In this document: positions 7,540-15,745 of the stretch, in pieces
How positions within the stretch are numbered: the first letter of the stretch is position 1
How the letters are laid out: every line of letters starts with the position of its first letter
From: Chrysomallon squamiferum
Lineage: Eukaryota; Mollusca; Gastropoda; Neomphalida; Peltospiridae
Direction of reading: 5' to 3'
Assembly: GCA_012295275.1 (NCBI GenBank)
Contig: CM022665.1
Location: 36,795,433 to 36,812,932, forward strand
Length of the DNA: 17,500 nt
The notes under the pieces: generated by a model
The model's input: only the letters and a program-made list of their open reading frames with translations
Database searches by the model: none
Told to the model about the DNA's origin: nothing
Translations under genes and position numbers: made by a program

Positions 7540-8170
7540 CGGTTGTTATGACTATTTACACGAATCTCTGGTTTCTCTAATTATAACTGTTATATGAAAT
7601 GACTTCCAAGATGTTTTGAATATTGATAGTACATCACACAATCGTTTCTGAGATCTTTGACGATGTCTCTGACATTAACTATTATATCTACATCAATATC
7701 AGTATTAATATATATATATTAAACACATAAACCGCACTTAAACTAGTAAACAGACTTTTTAAAACAAATTTCCTCTATCTCCTGAAATAAAAAATTGGAG
7801 ATAGCCAGACTCTTTTTAACTTCTCGTCAACTGCATTTAAATTTTATTCAGTATTTTTTACACTTCAGAGACAAAATATATTAACAGTGAAAGTACAATA
7901 GAAATTTCTATGGAAAATATTTATTCAATTTTTTCTCCTTCACTCAAATACCCGTTGTCAGTATATATTTATATATATATATATATATCAGGACTGAACA
8001 CAGAAGAACAGATAAAATGAACATTTATTACAATGAGAGACGTTTCTGTACTGAAAATATACAAATATAAATACATTTAATACAGCTACAGAACAATTAT
8101 GTAACATTTGCTTATCAAATATTTTTTTTCATTTTTACTCGTCTGTTTTATTTAGAATGTTTCAAAATAC
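7540..8170. other. A+T-rich unique stretch with short (TA)n
   Basis: (TA)n patches lie at about 7707-7720 and 7961-7988. Otherwise I see no ORF, RNA or repeat. Confidence 0.55.
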
Positions 8171-8484
8171 TGCGTGTTTGTTGTTGCTACATCTGGTTGT
8201 TTGTTAATATTTTTGTTTTGTGGAAGTTGTTTGTTACTGTTTTATTTTTATGGGTTTTGGTTGTTGTTTGTTGTTTGTTTTATGTTAGCTTTTGAGTTTT
8301 TGCTGTTATTCTTGCTCATTTGGGGTTTGTGTGGAGATCTTGTTATTGCAGTTTTGTTTATTTGTTTTCTGCTTAGTTTTTTTGTTGTTTTTCTTTTAAT
8401 TGCTCGGGGTGTTGTTTAGGAGGAGTTGTTTGTTTTTGTTCTGTTTTGTTTTTTGTTTTTGTTTTTTCGCTGGTTTTTTTTTTT

Positions 8485-8522
<38 letters not shown>

Positions 8523-8577
8523 CACTTTTGTGACGATGGCATTTGTTTTTGCTTGGGTTTTTTTTTTTTTTTTAAAC
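8171..8577. repeat. G+T-skewed tract with T37 and T16 runs
   Basis: About 300 bases made almost only of T and G on + (GTTTGTTG, GGGTTTTGG words) lead into T11, G and T37 at 8474-8522. A further T16 follows at 8558-8573, ending in AAA. The Phe/Leu/Val/Cys frames at 8174-8419 and 8400-8597 start at non-ATG codons and reflect the skew. Confidence 0.85.
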
Positions 8578-9300
8578 TTTTACTTTTGATTCCATGATTT
8601 TTAATGAGGAGATGAGATTTAATATACACCTCGCCACTTCGTTTTCACTTAACAGATTTCACAAACTCGTAGATTAACAGAAACTTCTGCACGAAAATAT
8701 TTTAATGGAATTTGCCATGGCCCGCCAAAATAACGCAATGTAACAATAACCCTGCTTCAAAAAGTTAAAAACTGCAAATGCTGATATTTCGTTTTTATGT
8801 ATGGAAAATGGAAATAAATTTTATAAAAAAGCAAAAAAAAAAAAAAAATTTAAACATACTCCAAATGAAAAAAAATGAAATAAACATGACAGGCGAAATT
8901 AATAGTTATGTTTTGTTCTGTAGTGAAAGTCTCGTAAAAACTCAACTTTTAACCCAGCCATCTAATACTGGAAATAAATGTAACTTTGAAAGATGTATTT
9001 TCGATGTTAATTAACCTTATGTCTTAATTAGTTCGGATATAAATGTTACTGGTTATGTGTTTTATACTATTCGGAATGTAAAAAAATATATAATAATAAT
9101 AATAAAAAAATACTACATATAAAACGACATTACAACATGATACCAAACCATTAAAAATTATATTTAGTAAAATAATGCGATGATAAATTAATAACTGATA
9201 ACGAAATAAATTTTGAATATTTAATATAAAACGTTATTAAAATATTTATAACATTGATTTCTAGCATTACTGCTATGACCTACTCCATTCGTTAGTAACA
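8578..9300. other. A+T-rich unique stretch
   Basis: A slightly more balanced patch lies at 8600-8760. An A16 run is at 8833-8848 and (AAT)n near 9092-9105. The frame at 8778-9014 is Lys/Asn-rich by composition and not recognised. No RNA gene. Confidence 0.5.
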
Positions 9301-9372
9301 AACATTTTGATTAGTTCAGTGGTGATTTGAATCACGCGATTTGATTGGTTCATTGGTTCATTGGGTTGTTAT
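9301..9372. promoter_or_regulatory. Inverted repeat plus three inverted CCAAT boxes
   Basis: GTGATT (9322-9327) and AATCAC (9330-9335) form a 6-bp palindrome with a 2-base spacer. ATTGG then occurs three times in 9344-9365, joined by GTTC. ATTGG is CCAAT on the minus strand, the NF-Y type of site. This could be a promoter, but no TATA box or transcript is evident. Confidence 0.3.
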
Positions 9373-9373
9373 T

Positions 9374-9616
9374 ATGTTTTCAGTATCGATCAAAGACTTC
9401 AAGTTTCTCGGATCGGTTCGTGCTACCGGCGAAGGCACACTTCTGTCTTTGAGAGTGAGGTGTGATCGTTGTTACGTCGGTAACTGTAACTATTGTTCTA
9501 GCACGCTGACCCAGCACATAGATCTCGCTGTGTTTTATACAACTGTCGGACTTGAAATTTTAAAATATTTTGAATCAAATCAGAATATTTCCATTTATAA
9601 TGTTTCTTACATCTAA
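9374..9616 (+). other. Unrecognised 80-codon open frame with a four-Cys cluster
   Basis: ATG at 9374, stop ending at 9616. The first half (to about residue 55) lies in balanced-composition DNA and the second half in A+T-rich DNA. Cys30, Cys33, Cys38 and Cys41 make a CX2C-X4-CX2C arrangement that could in principle bind zinc, but the spacing matches no family I can name. No signal peptide, splice signals or poly-A signal support it. TTTTCAG at 9377-9383 could alternatively be a 3' splice site. Probably spurious. Confidence 0.12.
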
Positions 9617-9742
9617 TCAGAATATTTCTTACCTCGTATGTTTCGGATATATATATGAATGACAAATCTGGTGTGATAACTCATTTTTATTTTTATTTTG
9701 TATTAATCCTTTTAAAAAGAGGTGCGTGAGTAAATGTGCGTC

Positions 9743-9774
9743 TGCGTGTGTGCGTGTGTGTGTGTGTGTGTGTG
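9743..9774. repeat. (TG)n with CG steps
   Basis: Thirty-two bases of strict purine-pyrimidine alternation, mostly TG. Confidence 0.92.
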
Positions 9775-9852
9775 AATGAAATAAACTTATTTTTAAAGAG
9801 GAAGTGTATAAACTGAATGAATAAACGAATATGCATGAAAAAAAAAAAAAAG
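9775..9852 (+). mobile_element. Possible retroposed 3' end (AATAAA plus A tail)
   Basis: AATAAA at 9820-9825 is followed 12 bases later by an A15 run at 9838-9852, the spacing of a polyadenylated transcript end copied into DNA. The sequence before it is short, A+T-rich and not recognised. No target-site duplication was found by eye. Confidence 0.15.
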
Positions 9853-10440
9853 TTCTTTCTCTGAGATCACTGCAAACGATAAGAAACTTAATATTTCGTC
9901 TGAAACCTGATTTTCACAATTAACGGGGATACCTACGTACACACAATTTATATAATTATACACGCCACTGGTATCTCGAGCCCATTAAAACCGTTTATCT
10001 CTCCATAATCAACCACCAGCATATTATCATACCGTCATAGGCTCCCGCGTACACTACTTATATTTATTTAATACCTGGTTATCTACCACTCATTATCGCA
10101 CGGTGTTGTGTAATAAGGTGATATTATATACTTAGCAGTTCCGACTTTCAAACAGCCACTAAAACCTTTCATCGGCCGCAGTTAAATCTCGCTATCCTTC
10201 AACGGGCCCTTGGCTGCTGAGCCACGGCGAGCAGACTGTATCTTTCAAATCTCACAGATTGCTTGTTACTTTTGGCATCGAATTATCTGACACGAACGCT
10301 TGCCCCTTTGTTAAAACATGGATACACTTGTACGGTTGTAAGTGCTACTTCCTTAACGTCCCAGAGGGGCTAATTAAAACAGCGAATTCATTGACCAGAA
10401 AAATCAGCACTTGTGTTCCGTAAAAATCTCTTTTTTCTTC
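9853..10440. promoter_or_regulatory. High-complexity island, possible conserved non-coding element
   Basis: About 590 bases of balanced, repeat-free sequence with no ORF over about 50 codons. Homeodomain-like words (CATTAAAA, TTATTTAATA, CATTATCG, TAATAAGG) are scattered through it. The stretch 10160-10250 is the richest in G+C. Long unique sequence without an open frame inside repeat-rich DNA is typical of conserved regulatory elements, but conservation is untested. Confidence 0.3.
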
Positions 10441-10447
10441 TTCGACC

Positions 10448-10509
10448 TTTTTTTTTTTTTTTTTTTTTTTTCCCGAGACAGATTTAAAAAAAAAAAAAAA
10501 AAAAAAAAA
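10448..10509. repeat. T24-loop-A24 inverted repeat
   Basis: T24 at 10448-10471, a 14-base spacer and A24 at 10486-10509. The two homopolymers are of equal length and fully complementary, so transcripts could form a 24-bp A-U hairpin. Confidence 0.93.
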
Positions 10510-10658
10510 TGAAGTGTTTTGGATGTCGTTTTTTTTTTTTTATTTATCATATGATGTGATAAAATCACTGGTTTAGAAAATTTGTGTTTTGTTTTGTAAT
10601 TTAATGGTGGCTTTTTTTTTTTTAGTTTATTGTCTGGTTGTTTTTAATTATTATTGTT
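10510..10658. other. T-rich spacer
   Basis: Two further short T runs (near 10530-10541 and 10612-10624) and ordinary sequence. No gene. Confidence 0.6.
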
Positions 10659-10792
10659 ATGACTATCGTCATCATCATCATAATTATTATTATTATAATC
10701 AGCATCGTCGTTATCGTCATCAATATTATTATTATTATTATCATCATCATCATCATCATCATCATCATTATTATTATTATTATTATTATAGA
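10659..10792. repeat. Compound trinucleotide array (TCA)n/(TTA)n
   Basis: Blocks of TCA and TTA units alternate: ATCATCATCA, then TTATTATTA, then mixed TCG/TCA units, then (TTA)n, a long (TCA)n and (TTA)n again. Poly-His and poly-Tyr frames result. Confidence 0.93.
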
Positions 10793-10976
10793 TTTTCTTA
10801 ATCATTATTGAGAACGTTTGTTCGGGTCATGTGAAGTTCTTAGTTTTGTTTTATTCTTTTCTTTTTTCTATTGTTTTATTAATTGTGTCTATTTTTATTT
10901 CTCTAGTATTTTTTAACAAACATTTCAGTTTCTGGGTTGCCGAAAACAATGCTTTGTTGTTCTCTGTCTGTCTCTC
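10793..10976. other. Spacer, nothing recognised
   Basis: T-rich unique DNA between the trinucleotide array and the CT-rich minisatellite. Confidence 0.5.
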
Positions 10977-11270
10977 ACACACTCGTTTGTCTCTCTGTCT
11001 CTATCTCTTCCCTCCCTCTGTCTCTCTCTCACACACTCGTTTGTCTCTCTGTCTCTATCTCTTCCCTTCCTCTGTCTCTCTCTCACACACTTGTTTGTCT
11101 CTCTGTCTCTATCTTCCCTCTCTCTGTCTCTCTCTCACACACACTCGTTTTTCTCTCTATCTCTGTCTCTATCTCTTCCCTCTCTCTGTCTCCCTCTCTG
11201 TCTCTCATACATTCGATTTTCTCTTTGTCTCTATCTGTCTCTTCCCTCTCTTTTTCCCTCTTTTTTCTTC
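10977..11270. repeat. 54-bp minisatellite in CT/CA-rich DNA
   Basis: A unit that opens ACACACTCGTTTGTCTCTCT and continues as CT-rich sequence starts at 10977, 11031, 11085 and 11139, exactly 54 bases apart. A diverged fifth copy starts at 11217. Because 54 is 18 codons, frames stay open and show an 18-residue repeat (Ser-His-Thr-Arg-Leu-Ser...). The surrounding frame starts at GTG and passes into pure CT repeat, so I do not call a gene. Confidence 0.93.
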
Positions 11271-11445
<175 letters not shown>

Positions 11446-11482
11446 AAGTAAACACACACAGACAGACACAGACACACACATG
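11446..11482. repeat. Imperfect (CA)n/(CAGA)n
   Basis: ACACACACAGACAGACACAG-type sequence directly after the CT array. Confidence 0.8.
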
Positions 11483-11540
11483 TGCAGACCACTAATGTAA
11501 GTAACACTACAGACCCAGCTGAGTGCTGGAGGTTTTAGAT

Positions 11541-11640
11541 GACGCGATAGCTCCAATGGTGCATGTTGGGAGCTAAGCGAGCCTGTTTAAGCCTCGCGGG
11601 ATTCTCGTTTTAAGAACACGCGTTCCCGAGATGTGAAGAT
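11541..11640 (+). ncRNA. Degenerate tRNA-like segment or SINE head with three hairpins
   Basis: TAGCTCCAATGG at 11548-11559 matches the Pol III A-box consensus with one inserted base. GGGATTCTC near 11598-11606 resembles a weak B-box, about 50 bases downstream. AGCTCC (11549-11554) pairs perfectly with GGAGCT (11569-11574), as in a D arm. GCGAG (11577-11581) pairs with CTCGC (11593-11597), where an anticodon arm would be. TCTCG (11603-11607) can pair with CGAGA (11627-11631). The loops are too long and the T arm is irregular, so this is no working tRNA. A decayed tRNA pseudogene, a tRNA-derived SINE or coincidence are the options. Confidence 0.25.
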
Positions 11641-12289
11641 ATACGTCTGTGCAAAGTGAAAGTACAGATGTGTTACATTAAACATGGTAAAACAGCTTGA
11701 TAACCGCAGCTACGTTTACCAAAATCTAGACGATAAGGCTGTCTCAAGAAGTCTGGAAGTTACATGAAAAGTTTCAATTGTTAGAAACAAAGTGAAGATA
11801 TTGCCGTATCTGTGGAAATCTCGTTTAAAGTGAAAGCTTGGATACTAATTAGCATAGTGAATGTAATAGTTAGCATTCCACATAAATGTCTGCTGTGATA
11901 AGAGAATTTTGAAACTTAAAAGAACGAAAGTGTCGAGTTAGAGAGATAGCTTAAAGTACAAAACAAGAAACTAAATGACTCGCTCAAACATTTTCGTTGT
12001 TGTTCATGTTATTATGTCGTTGAGGTAATAGTAATTACTATTCTTTTATTTCATAAGGTTAAAAAACAAAAATTGTTAAAATTGAACAGATTTAAAATAC
12101 GATTACATCATGTTTTGAAATTTATATATTATTTAATTTGCACTTTTTACCATTCTGTAACACGCTCAAAAATAAATAAGAACCCAGTTCGTTCTGGATA
12201 TTCATCCAAAATACACAAACCTAACTAAAACAAATGAACAAGTCAGTAACTGAAAGTAGTGAATAAAATATTAAAATCATTCCAGAATT
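11641..12289. other. A+T-rich unique stretch with a 16-bp palindrome
   Basis: No ORF. AATAGTAATTACTATT at 12027-12042 is a perfect 16-bp palindrome centred on TAATTA. The segment 11641-11960 is fairly complex but shows no gene. Confidence 0.5.
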
Positions 12290-12332
12290 TAAAAAAAAAA
12301 GAGAAAAAAAAAGCAAAAAGCAAAAAAAAAGC
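12290..12332. repeat. A-rich tract
   Basis: A runs broken by single G or GC (AAAAGCAAAAAGC pattern). Confidence 0.85.
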
Positions 12333-12700
12333 GATTAGTAACAATATACAGATATGAGAGTGAAACTAAAACACATACCAATGAACTCGAAAATAACACG
12401 AAGTACGTCGTTACAATTTCAAAACGAAATATTACTAAAAACTGTATTCCCCTTCTGCCACTAACTATTCTAGAAACTAATTTAAACTAATGAATATCTA
12501 TGGCTGCAGCAAGAGGCTGACAAATTAAGTTGTCTTTGGAAACCAAGCCTGTATCTCGGTCATTGTTATAACACTGCTCATTAGTTCAGTTTGTAATGCA
12601 ATACGTGTCATTTGGAAAGCTCATCTTCCGTCTGGCAGTCTTGTCTTTGCACAGATCATCTCTGGAGACAAGAGAATACGAAAATACAAATTTAAACACA
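12333..12700. promoter_or_regulatory. Unique island with SOX-like and POU-like words
   Basis: Balanced sequence, clearest from about 12440. CATTGTT at 12561-12567 fits the SOX core (ATTGTT). ATGCAATA at 12596-12603 resembles a POU octamer half, about 30 bases away. AAATTAAG and CATTAG words lie near. No open frame. A developmental enhancer is possible but unproven. Confidence 0.28.
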
Positions 12701-12789
12701 AAACTGAGCACTTATTGAAATGTTAATAAAGAAACATACAGAACACCTGTGGATAATTCTGACTTCTTTGTAATGTCTACAATCAATTG

Positions 12790-12950
12790 TGAAAATACAT
12801 ACATGCTCAGGTTTGTACATATATAATACATCCAACATGCATACACAGGCACGCACACACATACATATCTGCACACACAAATATACATGCAGACACAGAT
12901 AACTGCATATACACACATACATAAATATAAAAATATATATATATTTTATA
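12790..12950. repeat. Imperfect (CA)n/(CATA)n/(TA)n region
   Basis: ATACATACATGC, CACGCACACACATACATA and similar words pass into an A+T palindromic patch near 12930-12950. The Cys/Val/Tyr frames on the minus strand are translations of it. Confidence 0.85.
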
Positions 12951-13269
12951 TAAAATGTAAGAGAACTCAGTCTTGTTATTATTTTATTCTATGTCAAACA
13001 TATATTAGTCTTCGTGATTTGACGCCGTCACTGTACATTCCATAGCGGGAAATGATTCCTTTTTACGTGTGTGATAATTGTACGAGTTTTAAAAGTATTT
13101 GTATTTTTAAGTCCAGATTATATTATTTTCACCCAGGTCCATAAATAATACTGGTCATTATTCATTCCATAACTCACCCACTCAGTCATGTCTTAATTCA
13201 TTCATCAACTAATCTGTAAATGACTTCTCCTCCACCTACCTATACAAAGTGATTTTAATCGACTAAATG
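12951..13269. other. Unique stretch, nothing recognised
   Basis: Moderately A+T-rich with no repeat, RNA or gene. CATTATTCATTCCATAAC-type words recur weakly near 13150-13205. Confidence 0.5.
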
Positions 13270-13529
13270 GGAACACGGATATTTATGAAATTCAGGAATG
13301 TGCGTTCTAAATCGTACATTCTCTTGAAGGGCCTATCTCTCTTTTGATACAAATTGCGGTTTAATGCCGATGTGACACCCGTCCAGAAAATTCCACTTCA
13401 CAATAAGTCGCGTATTCCTCTCATTTCACGTCATTGTCGTAGCGGCATGGAGGGAACATCTGATACGGCCCGCCGTCGAGTAACAAACGCCTTGTCGACT
13501 ATATACGACCCGATAGTGTCACCTCTTTG

Positions 13530-13570
13530 ATTGGGTTACAATTACTCACTGGATATGCCCAGTAACCAAT
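13530..13570. promoter_or_regulatory. Nested inverted repeat with flanking CCAAT motifs
   Basis: ATTGGGTTAC (13530-13539) pairs with GTAACCAAT (13562-13570) with one bulged base. Inside, ACTGG (13548-13552) pairs with CCAGT (13559-13563), overlapping the outer arm by two bases. The two hairpins are therefore mutually exclusive. Confidence 0.55.
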
Positions 13571-13624
13571 AATTATCTCGTATCTTTCGCTGACTACAGT
13601 TTTAAATCCTGCTAAAGGGCACTT

Positions 13625-13686
13625 GGAAAGCAGACGACACCGACAAATGCACGTGACTGCCTCAAACGTGGAAAGCAAGACGACAC
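13625..13686. repeat. Direct repeat GGAAAGCA(A)GACGACAC around a CACGTG box
   Basis: GGAAAGCAGACGACAC at 13625-13640 and GGAAAGCAAGACGACAC at 13670-13686 differ by one inserted A and start 45 bases apart. CACGTG lies between them at 13650-13655. Confidence 0.75.
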
Positions 13687-13990
13687 TGGTGTTTCGACTG
13701 ACTCGAACTTTACGAACTGTGATTCAAATTCAGACCGCCATTTTTGTGTCGTAAAGCAGTCTCGATGTCGCTGTAGGGCGTGCAATTATATTTGATTTAT
13801 TACTCAGCGTAAACTTTGGAACATTTCAACTTCGATGATGACATTTCGAAAGAAAAAGATGTAACATAATATTTAATTACTCTACATGGTCATTATTTTC
13901 ACCATTTCACTGCATTACTCACAAACTATTCTTTGCATATTTTACGAACCGCGGTCTTAGTTTTCTCATGTTTGTTAATTATTCCATTAA

Positions 13991-14058
13991 TTTTTCTTTC
14001 TTTCTTTTTTTTCTTTTTTTCATTTTTTCCTTTCTTCTTCTTTTTTTTTTTTTTTTTT
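13991..14058. repeat. T/C-rich tract ending in T18
   Basis: TTTC and TTC units followed by an 18-base T run. This makes the Phe-rich frame at 13933-14232. Confidence 0.9.
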
Positions 14059-14250
14059 AAATTAATTTATATATGTGTGTATGTGTATGTAAATAGGTAT
14101 GTGTGTGTTAAAAAATTATTTTCCTTCTTTCAAACAGTTTTTATTCAGATACCAATAACGAATGGATACCACAAAAAGTCAAACATAATGATGGAGATAT
14201 TTCTTAAACGAGTGAATATATTTTTCATTTAAATTCATCAGTCGTCAAAC
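14059..14250. other. A+T-rich stretch with short (TG/TA)n
   Basis: TATATGTGTGTATGTGTATG near 14070-14110, otherwise ordinary sequence. Confidence 0.6.
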
Positions 14251-14500
14251 TTTTTTTTTTTTTTTTTTTTTTTTTCTTTTCTATTTACCTACAAGAAAAG
14301 AAAACTGCAGCAGGTATAACTTGTGGTGATGGAAAGCTAGGTAGATGGCAGGCTGATAGTCTGAGAGTAGAGAGACAAGACTGGGACGTGTGAAGACTGG
14401 TATGCAGTTACGTAGATTAGAACCCAGGTATGTGTTCTTTGATAAATGAATAAGAAAACAGGTAAAAATAACATAGCTGTCAATGTGCTGCACGTATACA
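14251..14500 (-). mobile_element. Possible A-tailed retroposon-like segment, minus orientation
   Basis: On + there is T25 at 14251-14275, then about 200 bases of balanced sequence different from both flanks. On - this is a compact body ending in an A tail. A 70-codon minus frame at 14281-14493 is not recognised. No Pol III boxes or target-site duplication could be confirmed. Confidence 0.18.
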
Positions 14501-14536
14501 ACTTTTGTGGGTATTTAATGGGTCGTGTTTCATTTA

Positions 14537-14712
14537 TTATTATTATTGTTATTACTACTACTATTATTATTATTTATTATTATCATCATGATCATCATCA
14601 CCATCATTATTATTAATATTATTATTATTATCATCATCATTATTTAGTTATCAAGTTTTCTTTTTGTGTTATTTTTTATTTTAATTTAATCCATTATTTA
14701 TTTATTTATTTA
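14537..14712. repeat. Compound array (TTA)n/(TCA)n and (TTTA)n
   Basis: TTA, CTA and TCA blocks alternate to about 14645, much as at 10659-10792. A short (TTTA)n follows at about 14695-14712. Confidence 0.9.
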
Positions 14713-14739
14713 CTGAGGGGTACACATTATGAGGTATTT

Positions 14740-14870
14740 TTGATTATTTCTTTTGTTTTGTGTTTATTATTATTTTTTTTTTTCTGTGGGTTTCTTGGGG
14801 GGTTTTGGTTGCTTTTGGGTTGTTAGTTTTATAGGGTTTTTTTAAATTTATAAAAAAAATTCTGCTTTTT
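14740..14870. other. G+T-skewed tract with G-runs
   Basis: TTTTGTTTTGTG, CTTGGGGGG, GGTTTTGGTTG and TTTTGGGTTG words give irregular G-runs on +. This is the fifth tract of this kind in the window. Confidence 0.7.
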
Positions 14871-14877
14871 GCTTTTC

Positions 14878-14885
14878 TTTTTTTT

Positions 14886-14949
<64 letters not shown>
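14878..14949. repeat. Very long T tract (T20-C-T51)
   Basis: T20 at 14878-14897, one C, then T51 at 14899-14949. It gives a poly-Lys frame on the minus strand. Its length makes sequencing or assembly error likely. Confidence 0.95.
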
Positions 14950-15009
14950 CAACCTTTCTTTCTTTATTTATTTTCCTTTTAATTTGTTCTTGCCATTTGT
15001 TTTGTCGGC

Positions 15010-15365
15010 GTTTCTTGTTTTTAGACATCCTTTACCGACATTATTAAAGCCGTCATCGTGCATTCATGACATCTTATTATGAACGTAAATAATACGCTAT
15101 ATGCATACAAACCATCCTAATGGGTGGCTTACTCCGATTTTCTCTCCGAATTATAAATATGACAGACCGTCACAGTATCGCAGACCAAATTAAATTGAGC
15201 TACAAACCTCCAGTCGCTGTTGGTGGTTTATCCTTTGAAGTCTTCTCAGATGCTGCGCTGCTTCCAAACCTAATTCCTAAAAGTAGTTACAGGGGAGTAT
15301 TTTTCGCCTCTCCAGCATCTGCAGTCATGGGTGTTCTGCTCTTAACGATTAAGAAGAAGGTTTTT
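15010..15365. other. Unique island with a 105-codon open frame, unrecognised
   Basis: Balanced sequence. An ATG at 15120 opens a frame to 15437. Its first 86 or so residues come from unique DNA and include a Gly/Leu/Val-rich stretch around 66-77. The rest is a Lys run from A26 and an Arg/Glu run from (GA)7, so the stop lies beyond the repeat. No family is recognised, no signal peptide is evident and the start context is ordinary. TTATAAATAT near 15151-15160 could be a TATA-like element. CATTCATGAC and TTATTATG words near 15060-15080 could be factor sites. A regulatory island is more likely than a gene. Confidence 0.25.
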
Positions 15366-15375
15366 CTTCGCTCGT

Positions 15376-15379
<4 letters not shown>

Positions 15380-15409
<30 letters not shown>

Positions 15410-15427
15410 GAGAGAGAGAAAAAAAAA
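15380..15427. repeat. A26 plus (GA)7 plus A run
   Basis: A26 at 15380-15405, (GA)n at 15406-15419, then A-rich to 15427. This resembles an A tail whose end has evolved into a GA microsatellite. Confidence 0.92.
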
Positions 15428-15560
15428 TTTTTCTTGAAGTAGTTAAAGAAGTTATTTATAGACGTCGCAGAAGTGTTGCTTTACTTTGCAGAAACCTCGT
15501 TGTGACTTGACAAGTTTATTACAGACGAAAGTGAGCACGGGTTATGGTGTTGTCTCTTTT

Positions 15561-15574
15561 ATTATTATTATTAT

Positions 15575-15615
<41 letters not shown>

Positions 15616-15745
15616 TCATCATTAGTAGTAGTAGTTAGTATCATCATCATTATTGTTGTTGTTATTATTACTGTTGTCATTATTACTGTTGATATTATTG
15701 TTGTTGTTGCTGCTGTTGTTATTGTTGTCGTTGTTGTTGTTATCA
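15561..15745. repeat. Compound trinucleotide array (TTA)n-(AGT)n-(TCA)n-(TTG)n
   Basis: (TTA)5 switches to an (AGT)n of about 13 units up to 15614, then ATC, AGT, TCA and mixed GTT/ATT/GCT units to about 15745. Poly-Val and poly-Thr frames on the two strands come from it. Confidence 0.93.

Larger units (their letters stand above)
13270..13850. promoter_or_regulatory. Most G+C-balanced island, CpG-containing, possible regulatory element
   Basis: About 580 bases free of simple repeats, with several CpG-rich patches (near 13430-13515). No ORF over about 50 codons crosses it. It holds a nested inverted repeat with CCAAT boxes (13530-13570), a 17-base direct repeat (13625-13686) enclosing CACGTG, and AACAAACG near 13481. 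These argue for a cis-regulatory module or promoter more than for an exon. No TATA box or downstream ORF confirms a promoter. Confidence 0.35.

Noticed and set aside
9073-9095. miR-1-like GGAATGTAAA
   Set aside because: The seed matches, but no complementary arm lies within about 80 bases on either side and the 3' half is A+T-rich by composition.
9861-9885. bantam-like TGAGATCA
   Set aside because: Only the 8-base seed agrees, and no hairpin partner is found upstream.
12021-12042. let-7-like start TGAGGTA
   Set aside because: Identity falls off after the first seven bases, the sequence is part of a short palindrome, and no let-7 star arm or hairpin precursor is present.
14744-15028. Lys/Arg-rich minus-strand frame of 94 codons
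   Set aside because: It is the translation of the T20-C-T51 tract and its T-rich flanks.
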